Below, piece after piece: positions 44,873 through 54,103 of a stretch of 64,000 bases of DNA; positions within the stretch are counted from its first letter, which is position 1, and the number at the start of each line of letters is the position of its first letter. Under the pieces are notes generated by a model. It was not told the DNA's origin, did not search any database, and saw only the letters and a program-made list of their open reading frames with translations. The stretch covers positions 55,916-119,915 of the forward strand of contig JAXJYC010000061.1 in NCBI GenBank assembly GCA_036307185.1. The letters are read 5' to 3'. This DNA is from SVEL01 sp017381055 (lineage in GTDB: Bacteria > Bacillota > Clostridia > Lachnospirales > Lachnospiraceae). A program made the translations under genes and the position numbers.

Positions 44873-45715
44873 TTACTGAACCTCCTTCTTAAATAAATTG
44901 CACGCTTCATCATGTGCATGTCTTTCGAATGGCTTGTACATACTTCCTCTTTCCATAGCCTCATCGAAATCTACAAGGTGTCCGTCAAAGTCTGGTCCAT
45001 CAACACAAGCAAACTTTGTCTCGCCACCAACTGTAAGACGACAGCCACCACACATACCTGTACCATCTATCATAATAGGATTCATACTAACAGTAGTCTT
45101 AATGCCGTATTCCTTTGTAACAGCACATACGAACTTCATCATAATAAGTGGACCGATAACGATTACTTCATCATACTGATTACCAGCATCGATAAGCTCC
45201 TTTAATGCATTAGTTACAAGACCCTTCTGACCATGACTTCCGTCATCTGTCATCATCATCATCTTATCACTAACTGCTGCAAAATCTTCCTCAAGGATAA
45301 CGAGATCCTTATTTCTAAATCCAACAACAGAATGAACTTCTGCTCCCATCTCGTGAAGCTTCTTAGCAATTGGGAATGCGATAGCACAACCAACACCACC
45401 ACCTACTACAGCAACCTTCTTAAGTCCTTCTACATGTGTAGGTACTCCAAGAGGTCCTACGAAATCCTGGATATAATCACCTTCCATTAAGTGGTTTAAC
45501 TTCTCAGTTGTTCCACCAACGATCTGGAAAATAATTCTAACCCAGCCTGCTTCTCTATCGTAATCAGCGATTGTTAAAGGCATTCTTTCGCCTTCTTCAT
45601 CAACACGCAAAATAATAAACTGACCTGGCTCAGCCTTTTTAGCTATCAATGGAGCTTCGATATCCAATAATGTAACTGTTGGATTAAGCTCTTTTCTTCT
45701 AAGAATCTTATACAT
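44873..45715 (-). CDS. nfnA: NfnA-like FAD/NAD-binding subunit (PyrK-type)
   Basis: A 280-residue ferredoxin-reductase-like protein: FAD domain (1-100; RMPLTIADYD), NAD domain (VAVVGGGVGCAIAFPIAKKL) and C-terminal [2Fe-2S] Cys motif (GTGMCGGCRLTVGGETKFACVDG). Partner of NfnB. The start at 45715 is chosen after AAAGGA; the frame extends upstream without a ribosome site. Confidence 0.9.
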   Translation of the reverse strand: MYKILRRKELNPTVTLLDIEAPLIAKKAEPGQFIILRVDEEGERMPLTIADYDREAGWVRIIFQIVGGTTEKLNHLMEGDYIQDFVGPLGVPTHVEGLKKVAVVGGGVGCAIAFPIAKKLHEMGAEVHSVVGFRNKDLVILEEDFAAVSDKMMMMTDDGSHGQKGLVTNALKELIDAGNQYDEVIVIGPLIMMKFVCAVTKEYGIKTTVSMNPIMIDGTGMCGGCRLTVGGETKFACVDGPDFDGHLVDFDEAMERGSMYKPFERHAHDEACNLFKKEVQ

Positions 45716-45926
45716 ATTCTCATTTCCTTTCATAACTTTATCTTCTATAGTTTCATTTAACATATTAGCTTGCTAAATTGTCTATCTTATAAATGATACA
45801 ATATTCTTAATAATATGTAAAGCACAAAAATCACTACAATCTCTATATTTCTCAAACTTAATATCTATTTTTTGTCATATATATACCTTTCATTTCACAG
45901 AGGGGCTTTATATTAACTCTTTATTG

Positions 45927-45935
45927 TGCTATAAT
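45927..45935 (+). promoter_or_regulatory. Extended -10 promoter of the first sigma4-like membrane protein
   Basis: TGCTATAAT, an extended -10 without a consensus -35 upstream. The same TGnTATAmT element, preceded by a CTTT/TTTT-type stretch, is found before the two paralogues. Confidence 0.6.
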
Positions 45936-46016
45936 GTTAAAGCGTTTGTTTACTATACACCAAGCAAACAAAGCAAGGGGAACTCAAGTACATTTAATCA
46001 AGGAGGTACATTAAAA

Positions 46017-47966
46017 ATGATTTCAAACAACACAACTTGTGGATATTCAGACATAATTAATAACATTCTAAATAGTGATGTACACAGAGCTGCTTGTATA
46101 GACAAAGCAAAGTCCTATGAAGCTACTCAAGGTGACACTTCAAATAAAACTGAGCTTATTCGATTCTCTAGACACATTTCACTAGAGACGTATTTCCAGA
46201 ACAAATTAAATGAAAATCAAGAAAACGAAGATAACCAAAATATGAAATCTATTTTCGAAGAATTATCTACCATAACAAACAATGGTAATATGCAAAACGA
46301 TGATAGTATTTTAGTTCTTCAGCTTAGTAGTATTATAGATAATTTACTAAAAGACCTATCATTCTCTGAGCAAAAGATATATTTATATAGATACTTCTTT
46401 CTGTATTCTATAGAGGATATTGCTAATCTTTGTGGAACTCAAACCAACAGTGTACAGAAGACTTTAACTTCTAGTGACAACAAATTAAAAGAGCTTATCC
46501 AAAACAACAATTTATTATGTGATAATAAGTCATTATTATTAAGTATGTCAGATATTGATGATAGCTACCTTCTTAAATTAACAGACAAAACATCAGCAAA
46601 TAAAAATAGCTTAAACAAGAACAACGAACAAGATTCGTCTTCTAAAAAAAGACGCTTTACATTTTCACGCACAATAGGTTTAAACATTTTATTTGCGTCA
46701 ACTATAGTTATACTTGCTATACTTAATATAGCTCAATTTGTAGGTAATAAGAATTCAAACAGCCCAAAGGAGCAGACTTCAACAGAAGATAATTTCATAA
46801 CCCCAAGTGGTTTTGACAAGCGAGATGCTTATATAACTATTAACGGCGTTGAAACTATAAATATGGAAGAGATTCTCAAATATAGAGCAGAAACACAAAA
46901 TGTGGACTTGTCTTTTTCATATACTACAGATATTTTTTCTGGAAGATATCACTCATTAACATTAGTTGATGACATTCCATTAAAGGATTATATCGGTGAG
47001 GAAATAACCGAATTAAAAACAGATTATAAATCTTTTTACAGACTTAAGGGCTCTGATAGCAATCAATATATAATAAAGAGTTTTGATGATAAATATACCC
47101 TATATTATCTCGAAATAATTTATTTCACAGACACTGACACTGAAAACAATCCTGATTTTAGCGTACCATACCAAAATATCTTTAAAAATTTTTATGGCTT
47201 AACTAGGTCAACAGAAATAAAAGAGATTAGTGTAACGGCAGCTAATTATGACTCAGAATATGCTGACTACAATACAAAAAAAGTAATCAATGAGGAATTC
47301 GATATAAATAACCTTTTTGACGATATACGTACAATGGTATATAACGGAAAAACCATAGATGATTTATGCATTGAAAATAAGATAAGCCTAGACCTTATAT
47401 GGTCTAGATCCGTGCAGCTAATAATAACACTTCATGACGGAACTGCAATAACCTCCCTTCATTATTACCCTGACAAAAATGTCTTCATCGATACCAATAA
47501 TTACCTCGTTTATGAGGCACAATCTGGTCGCCAAGAATACATATCTGAAATGCTTAGATTTAACAACTATTTTAACGTACTTAGCTCCCCAGAGTCATGG
47601 AATATTCATTTCAGTTGTCACCAAGATACAGAGATGCCAGAAACATTGATTCTTTCTGCTGACTGCGATCCTTCAAGCAAAATAACTGGATTGTATATCG
47701 GTTCCGAATATACTATTGAAAAGCTTGAAAATGACAAATGGGTTACACCACCAACTGGCATATCTAGTGTTACATATCCATTTACAGCTTTTGACAAAAA
47801 GATAGCAACAGATATTTCAAACAGATATTATTTACATATAGCGAATAAATACGACACTCTAGAACCAGGAACCTATCGACTTAATTTAACTGTATATGAT
47901 AGCAACAGTTTGGACCCAGGCAATCCTCAATATAGAGATTATAGTGTTAAATTTACAATCAACTAA
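46017..47966 (+). CDS. Membrane-anchored sigma region-4-like protein, paralogue A
   Basis: A 649-residue protein of unusual architecture. Residues 113-160 (LSFSEQKIYLYRYFFLYSIE onward through NKLKELI) align by eye with sigma-70 region 4, including the helix-turn-helix. No region 2 is seen. A basic stretch (KKRRFTFSR) and one membrane helix (about 219-243) follow, giving N-in/C-out topology. The outside part (about 245-649) ends in an Ig-like domain (YTIEKLENDKWV, EPGTYRLNLTVYDSNS). The start at 46017 follows AAGGAGGT. Inferred role: one-component sensing of an envelope or outside signal. Two paralogues follow in tandem. Confidence 0.75.
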   Translation: MISNNTTCGYSDIINNILNSDVHRAACIDKAKSYEATQGDTSNKTELIRFSRHISLETYFQNKLNENQENEDNQNMKSIFEELSTITNNGNMQNDDSILVLQLSSIIDNLLKDLSFSEQKIYLYRYFFLYSIEDIANLCGTQTNSVQKTLTSSDNKLKELIQNNNLLCDNKSLLLSMSDIDDSYLLKLTDKTSANKNSLNKNNEQDSSSKKRRFTFSRTIGLNILFASTIVILAILNIAQFVGNKNSNSPKEQTSTEDNFITPSGFDKRDAYITINGVETINMEEILKYRAETQNVDLSFSYTTDIFSGRYHSLTLVDDIPLKDYIGEEITELKTDYKSFYRLKGSDSNQYIIKSFDDKYTLYYLEIIYFTDTDTENNPDFSVPYQNIFKNFYGLTRSTEIKEISVTAANYDSEYADYNTKKVINEEFDINNLFDDIRTMVYNGKTIDDLCIENKISLDLIWSRSVQLIITLHDGTAITSLHYYPDKNVFIDTNNYLVYEAQSGRQEYISEMLRFNNYFNVLSSPESWNIHFSCHQDTEMPETLILSADCDPSSKITGLYIGSEYTIEKLENDKWVTPPTGISSVTYPFTAFDKKIATDISNRYYLHIANKYDTLEPGTYRLNLTVYDSNSLDPGNPQYRDYSVKFTIN

Positions 47967-47999
47967 AAAAACTTTCCTTAATATAGTACATTCTTAAAC

Positions 48000-48038
48000 A
48001 GACCTGCCATACCAGATTAAACTTGCTATGGCAGGTCT
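48000..48038 (+). terminator. Terminator after paralogue A
   Basis: AGACCTGCCATA/TATGGCAGGTCT (12 bp) followed by TTAATAT. It gives each paralogue its own transcription unit together with the promoter at 48150. Confidence 0.88.
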
Positions 48039-48149
48039 TTAATATGCCCTAAAATATGGCTATTTCTTAATTATTTCTTAATTATTTCTTAAGGCTTTCT
48101 TAATCTTTTTTTACTTCTATCCAAACTATTTACTACCTCTTTTTTCCTA

Positions 48150-48158
48150 TGCTATACT
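48150..48158 (+). promoter_or_regulatory. Extended -10 promoter of paralogue B
   Basis: TGCTATACT, 36 bases before the start; CTACCTC lies upstream (48133-48139) as in paralogue C. Just before it ATTTCTTA is repeated three times (48062-48093). Confidence 0.6.
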
Positions 48159-48193
48159 CCAAATATATTCATTATACCGGGGAGGAAAATACT

Positions 48194-50176
48194 ATGCACT
48201 ATAAGGAAATAATTCTTAATATTTTAACCCAGCAAGAAGAAATAAATCAATGTCTAAATACATTAGAAAAACTTGATGCAAACGGCGCACCAACAAGCGA
48301 ACTTCTTCATGTTTCTAGATTTCTTGCTTTAGAAAAAGTAAACTTAACTAATAACACAAATTCAACAGCAACTGTCGAAGATATTTTCAATGAACTAAAA
48401 ACTGTTACTGCCATAGACAACACTGAATCTAATGCTATGTCTCTTCAGCTTAGTGGCATTTTAGACTCAGTTTTACAAAAATTATCAAAGACAGAAAACA
48501 ACATCTACATATATAGATATTTCTTTTTATGTTCTATAGATAACATATCCAAGCTATGCAACTGCCCGGCTTACAATATTACTAAAACATTGACATCAGT
48601 TAACGCCACATTGAAAGTTGCCTTAAAAAAGGCTAATCTCCAATGCAACACTGAAACACTTTTAAAAAGCTTCGCAGATATAGATGAAAAATATCTCAAC
48701 CTAGCACTTTCAAATAGTTCAAGGGATTTTGATGGCGTTCTTCAAGAATGCGATGAAGATAATATTAATGGCACTAGAAAAAAATTCAATATACCATGGA
48801 AGAAGCTTCTAAACATTTCTTGCGCTATACTTTTTGTTGTATTAATCATCGCAAATGTAAATCATGTTATTAATAGCTTTAGCGAAAAAGACTCCCTTCC
48901 AAAGGAAAACGTTACCCCCCCAGTTGAACAAGTCAATGAATATGAAGACTTATTTACATACGTTGATGGAATAGAAGCTGTGGATATAAACAAACTATTA
49001 TCCTATAAATCAGACAAAAATATCACTGATGATAATTTCATCTACGAGTCAGATCACTTTGTGGGATTTTACTACACATTTCCTTTAAAAGACTCTGTAC
49101 CATTAGAAGATTGCATAGGTTCAGAACTAAAAGAATATGGTAATGACACAAAAAGCTACTACACTCTAAAGGGTATAAATGGTTTACAATACATAATAAA
49201 AAAATCCTATGATACATACTCTCTTCTTGTATTGTCCCATATAGGTCCAATGAACAATTTAGACGAGTCAATATCAGGTACTGCTTACTTAGAAATTTGG
49301 AAAACTTTTTATGGTACAGCATACCCTAACACAATTAAAAAAATAACTGTCCAGCACGGGAGCTCAAATCTAACTTTTAATGATACAAATGTAAAAAAAC
49401 TAATTGACAACACTGATGACATTTACAATATTTTCAACATTATGCTTAACAGCGAGTATTTTGGCGAGCCATATGAATATACATCAGATATTTGCTATAG
49501 CTCATTTGAGCATCTTATGGCAACCTCCGTACAGCTAATCATAGAGAAAGAAGATGGTACTACTATAGACACTATATATTATCGACCTGAATATAATTAC
49601 TTCTTTGATCCATATAGTTCTTTAGCATTTGCGCCATCTCAAAATTATGAATCTCGATTCTTTGAACCTACTGGCGAAGATACTGGCATCATCATAGATG
49701 ATTCCACAAAGACCAATTATCAGGGCGCATATCTAGACTCTATGCTAGAATTTTCTCAGCATAAAGTAGAGCCTACAGATCCTGAAAATTGGAACATAGA
49801 AATAAGCACATATGATGCCACCCGCACAACGATTTCCATATGTGTTAACCAAACAAGCGATACAAAACCAATTAACGGATTATATATACAAGAGGATTTC
49901 ATTTTGGAAAAATATGAGGATAATAAATGGGTTGAACTTCCTATCGTTAACGGATATTCTAATAGACCACATACTCTTTTTTATGACGAATTAGACGTCT
50001 TAAGCACAGTTAATGATGAACATTATTTTATAGAAAATAAATACAAGCGTCCATCAGCCCCTGGCAAATACCGATTAACTATCACTATATGTGATAGCAA
50101 TAGCAAAGACTCAAGCAACCCTGCTAGCAGAGATTATTCTGTAGAATTTGAACTCGATGAGAATTACTTTAATTAA
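48194..50176 (+). CDS. Membrane-anchored sigma region-4-like protein, paralogue B
   Basis: A 660-residue paralogue of the 46017 gene. The sigma4-like segment is LSKTENNIYIYRYFFLCSID and onward (about 110-160); the membrane helix is LLNISCAILFVVLIIANV (about 215-235) after FNIPWKK. The outside part has DDNFIYESDHFVGFYYTF, a PLEDCIGSEL motif shared with the others, and an Ig-like end (FILEKYEDNKWVEL, PGKYRLTITICDSNSKD). An insertion near 500-520 (EPTGEDTGIIIDDS) is absent from A and C. GGGGAGGAAAATACT precedes the start at 48194. Confidence 0.75.
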   Translation: MHYKEIILNILTQQEEINQCLNTLEKLDANGAPTSELLHVSRFLALEKVNLTNNTNSTATVEDIFNELKTVTAIDNTESNAMSLQLSGILDSVLQKLSKTENNIYIYRYFFLCSIDNISKLCNCPAYNITKTLTSVNATLKVALKKANLQCNTETLLKSFADIDEKYLNLALSNSSRDFDGVLQECDEDNINGTRKKFNIPWKKLLNISCAILFVVLIIANVNHVINSFSEKDSLPKENVTPPVEQVNEYEDLFTYVDGIEAVDINKLLSYKSDKNITDDNFIYESDHFVGFYYTFPLKDSVPLEDCIGSELKEYGNDTKSYYTLKGINGLQYIIKKSYDTYSLLVLSHIGPMNNLDESISGTAYLEIWKTFYGTAYPNTIKKITVQHGSSNLTFNDTNVKKLIDNTDDIYNIFNIMLNSEYFGEPYEYTSDICYSSFEHLMATSVQLIIEKEDGTTIDTIYYRPEYNYFFDPYSSLAFAPSQNYESRFFEPTGEDTGIIIDDSTKTNYQGAYLDSMLEFSQHKVEPTDPENWNIEISTYDATRTTISICVNQTSDTKPINGLYIQEDFILEKYEDNKWVELPIVNGYSNRPHTLFYDELDVLSTVNDEHYFIENKYKRPSAPGKYRLTITICDSNSKDSSNPASRDYSVEFELDENYFN

Positions 50177-50219
50177 CCTTAATTTCATATAAAATCTTCT
50201 TCTCTACCTCCCTTTACTA

Positions 50220-50228
50220 TGATATACT
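50220..50228 (+). promoter_or_regulatory. Extended -10 promoter of paralogue C
   Basis: TGATATACT with CTACCTC about 12 bases before the -10 hexamer. It lies only about 50 bases after the stop of paralogue B, with no terminator between, so C may also be read from B's promoter. Confidence 0.6.
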
Positions 50229-50268
50229 ATTAAAGTATTTTTTAGATACAGGGGAGGTATTTAATTCT

Positions 50269-52239
50269 ATGGATATAAATAACACTAATTCACAAGTACA
50301 TCTTGACATTATACATAATATTCTTGCGGATAACGAGCTTAAGTCGCAATGTATTCAACAGATAAAATCATATGAAGAAACTCAAAACTTCAATATAAAC
50401 AATACACTTGAACTCCTTAGATTTTCAAGAGATATTTCTATGGAAGCATTCTTTAATAACAATGACTCAGAGCAACTTGAGACAAATGAAAATATGAAGA
50501 AAATCTTATCTGAGCTTTCATTTTTCTCTGATGATAATAACGAAAATACAGATAATACTGTTGTGCTTTTACAGCTCAGCAGTCTCCTTGACAATTTCTT
50601 TAAGCAGCTATCAACTAACGAGCTTAAACTATACATATATAGGTACTTCTTTGCCTACCCTATAGAAACTGTCGCTACTATTTGCAATACACAAGTTACA
50701 ACAGTAGAGAAAGCTATTAGCTCATGTAATAACAATTTAAAAAATATACTCATATCAGAAAAGATTGAGTGTAATAGCAGACAATTACTATTAAGTTTTA
50801 TAGATATTCACGACAATTATCTTTCAATAATAAAAGATAAAGAACTTGAAAAGATTACTACTAAAATTAAAGATCCTTCTTCTAAGAAGAAATCCGGTCC
50901 TACGCTTAAAGTATGGCTCAATATCGCATTTGCTATACTTATTGTAGGCCTTGCTTCAGTGAATATTTATCTTATTACAAAAACCAATAAATCTACACCT
51001 AAAGTAGACGAAAAAGCTGCCAATGCCTCAGCATTTAATATAGAATCTGCTTACAAATATGTAGATAATAAGAAAATGGCCAATGTAGAAACACTTATTA
51101 ACTACCAAGACTATGACAATAGCTATTTTTCATCGCTTAACATATTTATAGATAAATACATAGGTTATTATTACTCACTAGAGTTAATTAGTGATATTAA
51201 TTTAGAAGATTTTTTAGGTGAAACAATAACTAATGTAGATCATTATTATTTTGATGATTCTATTTATTTTGATTCGGTTAATCCAAGCTATGAACAAGAA
51301 ATACCTTCAAATAATGTAGTCTTCTACAAGCTTCTAGGTATGGATAGCATTGAATATATAATCATAGAATCTGACAATACATATAAACTTTTTTATCTAA
51401 TGAGTTATGGTTTAGATGATGTCTCTAAGGATAAAATAGACTGTATGGAAGCGCAAAAATACTTCTATGGTTTCACTTCTGTAAACCATATCAATAACAT
51501 CACCGTTGCTGCCGGTGACCCAGACACTGGCTTTGCAGACGGATACACAAGAAAGATAATAGACGATGAAGATAACGTACAAAAAATATATAAAATATTA
51601 TCTTCAAGTTATTGTATTGAAGAGACTGTTAACGACCTTATATTTAGCGACAATTTTAGATTGTCTTATCTACTTGAAAACTCAATGCAAGTAAGCATCG
51701 AGGGAAAGGACGGAAGTACTTCATACTCCTTATATTATTATCCTTCTGGTCATTTCTTCTATGAGATATCCAATGACCTTATATATATGGTGGAATCTGA
51801 AAACGATATTAAATATCTTGCGGAGATATTTAAAATAAACAGACATACGGAGCCTTCCGATCCTGAAACTTGGAATCTTACTCTTAGCTGTTATGAAGCG
51901 ACTGAAAGCTATGTATCCCTTTCAATAGCTCCAGACGCTAACCGAAACTACTATAATTTATATATGGGTGCTGATTATACTATAGAAAAATTAGAAAACG
52001 ATACATGGACTAACTGTCCAACCAAACTAGGCTATCAGCTATATTCAGACACGTACCCTTTTTCTACCAAAATAAGCAACTCATCTACAACGATGTACAC
52101 CGACTTTTTTACAGAAGAGAAGTATGGTAGATTACAAAAGGGCACATATCGTATCACCATAACAGTATATGATAGTAACAGCACAGATTTAACAAACCCA
52201 TCTCACAGAGATTTCACTACAGAATTTACAATTGAATAA
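50269..52239 (+). CDS. Membrane-anchored sigma region-4-like protein, paralogue C
   Basis: A 656-residue paralogue. The sigma4-like segment is LSTNELKLYIYRYFFAYPIE and onward (about 122-170); the membrane helix is WLNIAFAILIVGLASVNIYL (about 220-242) after KKKSGPTLK. The outside part repeats the NLEDFLGETIT motif and the Ig-like end (YTIEKLENDTWTNCP, KGTYRITITVYDSNSTDLTN). A, B and C differ throughout but keep the whole architecture, so the copies are old rather than recent. GGGGAGGTATTTAATTCT precedes the start. Confidence 0.75.
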   Translation: MDINNTNSQVHLDIIHNILADNELKSQCIQQIKSYEETQNFNINNTLELLRFSRDISMEAFFNNNDSEQLETNENMKKILSELSFFSDDNNENTDNTVVLLQLSSLLDNFFKQLSTNELKLYIYRYFFAYPIETVATICNTQVTTVEKAISSCNNNLKNILISEKIECNSRQLLLSFIDIHDNYLSIIKDKELEKITTKIKDPSSKKKSGPTLKVWLNIAFAILIVGLASVNIYLITKTNKSTPKVDEKAANASAFNIESAYKYVDNKKMANVETLINYQDYDNSYFSSLNIFIDKYIGYYYSLELISDINLEDFLGETITNVDHYYFDDSIYFDSVNPSYEQEIPSNNVVFYKLLGMDSIEYIIIESDNTYKLFYLMSYGLDDVSKDKIDCMEAQKYFYGFTSVNHINNITVAAGDPDTGFADGYTRKIIDDEDNVQKIYKILSSSYCIEETVNDLIFSDNFRLSYLLENSMQVSIEGKDGSTSYSLYYYPSGHFFYEISNDLIYMVESENDIKYLAEIFKINRHTEPSDPETWNLTLSCYEATESYVSLSIAPDANRNYYNLYMGADYTIEKLENDTWTNCPTKLGYQLYSDTYPFSTKISNSSTTMYTDFFTEEKYGRLQKGTYRITITVYDSNSTDLTNPSHRDFTTEFTIE

Positions 52240-52255
52240 AAATTTCAAATACAAC

Positions 52256-52297
52256 AAAACAGGTTAGTTCTCTTCCTTTAGAGTTCTAACCTGTTTT
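52256..52297 (+). terminator. Terminator after paralogue C
   Basis: AAAACAGGTTAG pairs with CTAACCTGTTTT, with an inner CTC/GAG, followed by a T-run. It closes the three-gene cluster. Confidence 0.93.
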
Positions 52298-52355
52298 TTG
52301 TTTGTCCTTAATACCATCCTCTAGATAGTTAATTTACACAAAATATCAATTCTTC

Positions 52356-53540
52356 TTACAGCGAAATTTCCCATCGATTCTCTTTATACACAGCCCCTAA
52401 TTTTTTAGCCAATTCCAACGATGGTACATTTTCCTCATGAACAGTTACCCTTACTGTTTTTATATCGAAATGTTCCTTTACATATTTCAATATAGCCTTA
52501 AGTCCCTCATAAGCAAAGCCTTGTCTTTGTTTATCTTTTCTAACGATATAACCTATCTCAATTGCTTCGCTTCCATCCTCGTATACCTTTAATTCTACGC
52601 CACCTCTACCTATGACTTCGCCAGTTGACTTCTCTTCAAAAAGCCAAATTCCAAAATCATAGAAGTTATAGATATACTTCTGGTAATCCTTGATATACTC
52701 TCTCTCTTTATCTATGTCGTCAAAAAGATTCTCTGTATATCTTAGGTCATTTCCTTCATATACCTTATAGATAGCTTCCACATCCTCAGGACACATTTCT
52801 CTAATAATTAGTCTGTCTGTCTCAAGCACCTTCCAAGACTCTCCAAAACAATGAGCATGAACCATCTGAAGAAAGGCTCCATCTATTCCATCAAAATCTT
52901 CGAATAAATAATCTGCCATAGATAAATCCTGTTCTCCCGAACTAGGATTTAAAAAGCCTATACACGCCATGCCTGCTGCCTTTGCCGCCTTTGCTCCATT
53001 TGAAGAATCTTCGATAACTATACACTCATTTGGCTTTACACCTAGCTGTCTAGCAGCCTCTAAAAATACATCCGGCGCAGGCTTTGGATTTTTTACTGTA
53101 GTCCCTGAAACCAACTTTTCAAAGACCGATATAACCTCTGTTTCATCAGCAGATTCTACCATTAGTCCAAGCTTTTTCATATTATTCTCAATATTTGCAA
53201 GACAAGAAGACGAAGCAACAGCCAGCTTAAAATCATTAGTTATGCTCTTTACAAAATTCACTGCACCCTTAACCTCAGGATATCCCTTAGTTGACACTAG
53301 CTCATCCTTTATCACTTCCGATAAATCAAAAAGTTCCTGTGTAGTATATTTATCAAAACTAAAATCCTTCTTGATTTTGTCCCACATAAAAAACACTGTA
53401 GAACCTATATATTGCTTATAGTACTCATAATCAAGAGTAATTCCACAGTGTCGCTCTGCCGTTAATTTGTTTATCTCATAATGAAGGGGTTCACTATCAA
53501 CGAGAACCCCATCCATATCAAATATTACTGCCTTAAGCAT
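52356..53540 (-). CDS. HAD phosphatase fused to GNAT acetyltransferase
   Basis: A 394-residue two-domain protein. Residues 1-220 are a HAD-superfamily phosphatase/phosphoglucomutase-like domain (nucleophile FDMDGVLVDSEP, motif II ASSS, KPAPD, IEDSSNGAKAA). Residues 235-394 are a GNAT acetyltransferase of the RimJ/RimL kind (LETDRLIIREM, EIGYIVRKDKQRQGFAYEGLKAI, NVPSLELAKKLGA). The reading frame is unbroken through the join. Start ATG directly adjoins the cyclophilin stop. Substrates are unknown; a linked dephosphorylation and acetylation step is possible. Confidence 0.88.
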   Translation of the reverse strand: MLKAVIFDMDGVLVDSEPLHYEINKLTAERHCGITLDYEYYKQYIGSTVFFMWDKIKKDFSFDKYTTQELFDLSEVIKDELVSTKGYPEVKGAVNFVKSITNDFKLAVASSSCLANIENNMKKLGLMVESADETEVISVFEKLVSGTTVKNPKPAPDVFLEAARQLGVKPNECIVIEDSSNGAKAAKAAGMACIGFLNPSSGEQDLSMADYLFEDFDGIDGAFLQMVHAHCFGESWKVLETDRLIIREMCPEDVEAIYKVYEGNDLRYTENLFDDIDKEREYIKDYQKYIYNFYDFGIWLFEEKSTGEVIGRGGVELKVYEDGSEAIEIGYIVRKDKQRQGFAYEGLKAILKYVKEHFDIKTVRVTVHEENVPSLELAKKLGAVYKENRWEISL

Positions 53541-54059
53541 TTAGCACTTCTCCGGCTCATCATAGTCAACACCCATTGTGTCAACTGTAACAGTCTGCAT
53601 TCTCTGTACCTCAAGTGGTCTATCAGAGTAATCTGTATCGCACTCAGCGATCTTATTTACATTCTCCATACCCTCGATAACCTTACCGAATGCAGCGTAC
53701 TGGCCATCAAGATGTGGTGAATTCTTATGCATAATAAAGAACTGTGAACCTGCTGAATCAGGCATCATAGAACGAGCCATAGAAAGAACTCCTTCTGTAT
53801 GCTTTAAGTCATTCTTAAAGCCATTTGATGAAAACTCACCCTTGATATCATAACCAGGACCACCCATTCCGTTTCCGTCTGGGCATCCACCCTGAATCAT
53901 AAATCCGTAGATTACTCTGTGGAAAATAAGACCATCATAATAACCCTTCTTAATAAGGCTGATGAAATTATTTACAGTGTTTGGAGCTATCTCTGGATAA
54001 AGCTCTGCCTTAATTACATCTCCGTTTTCCATTGTTATTGTTACTATTGGGTTTGACAT
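53541..54059 (-). CDS. Cyclophilin-type peptidyl-prolyl cis-trans isomerase
   Basis: A 172-residue cytoplasmic cyclophilin. The active-site segments are present: FHRVIYGFMIQGGCPDGNGMGGPG (contains the catalytic Arg and Gln), LSMARSMMPDSAGSQFFI and HLDGQYAAFGKVIEGM. No signal peptide. Assists folding at proline bonds. Translationally adjacent to the HAD-GNAT gene. TTAGGAGGAC precedes the start. Confidence 0.95.
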   Translation of the reverse strand: MSNPIVTITMENGDVIKAELYPEIAPNTVNNFISLIKKGYYDGLIFHRVIYGFMIQGGCPDGNGMGGPGYDIKGEFSSNGFKNDLKHTEGVLSMARSMMPDSAGSQFFIMHKNSPHLDGQYAAFGKVIEGMENVNKIAECDTDYSDRPLEVQRMQTVTVDTMGVDYDEPEKC

Positions 54060-54103
54060 TTTTTGTCCTCCTAATCATTTTTATTTTATACTAATTTTAT
54101 TAA

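Noticed and set aside
43480..45715. Glutamate synthase small subunit with dihydroorotate dehydrogenase electron-transfer subunit
   Set aside because: The sequences fit those annotations too, but the one-base spacing of the two genes and the lack of gltB or pyrD nearby favour NfnAB.
53481..53720. Small plus-strand ORF opposite the HAD/cyclophilin junction
   Set aside because: It is antisense to two well-supported genes and has no ribosome site; one of many such shadow frames in the window.
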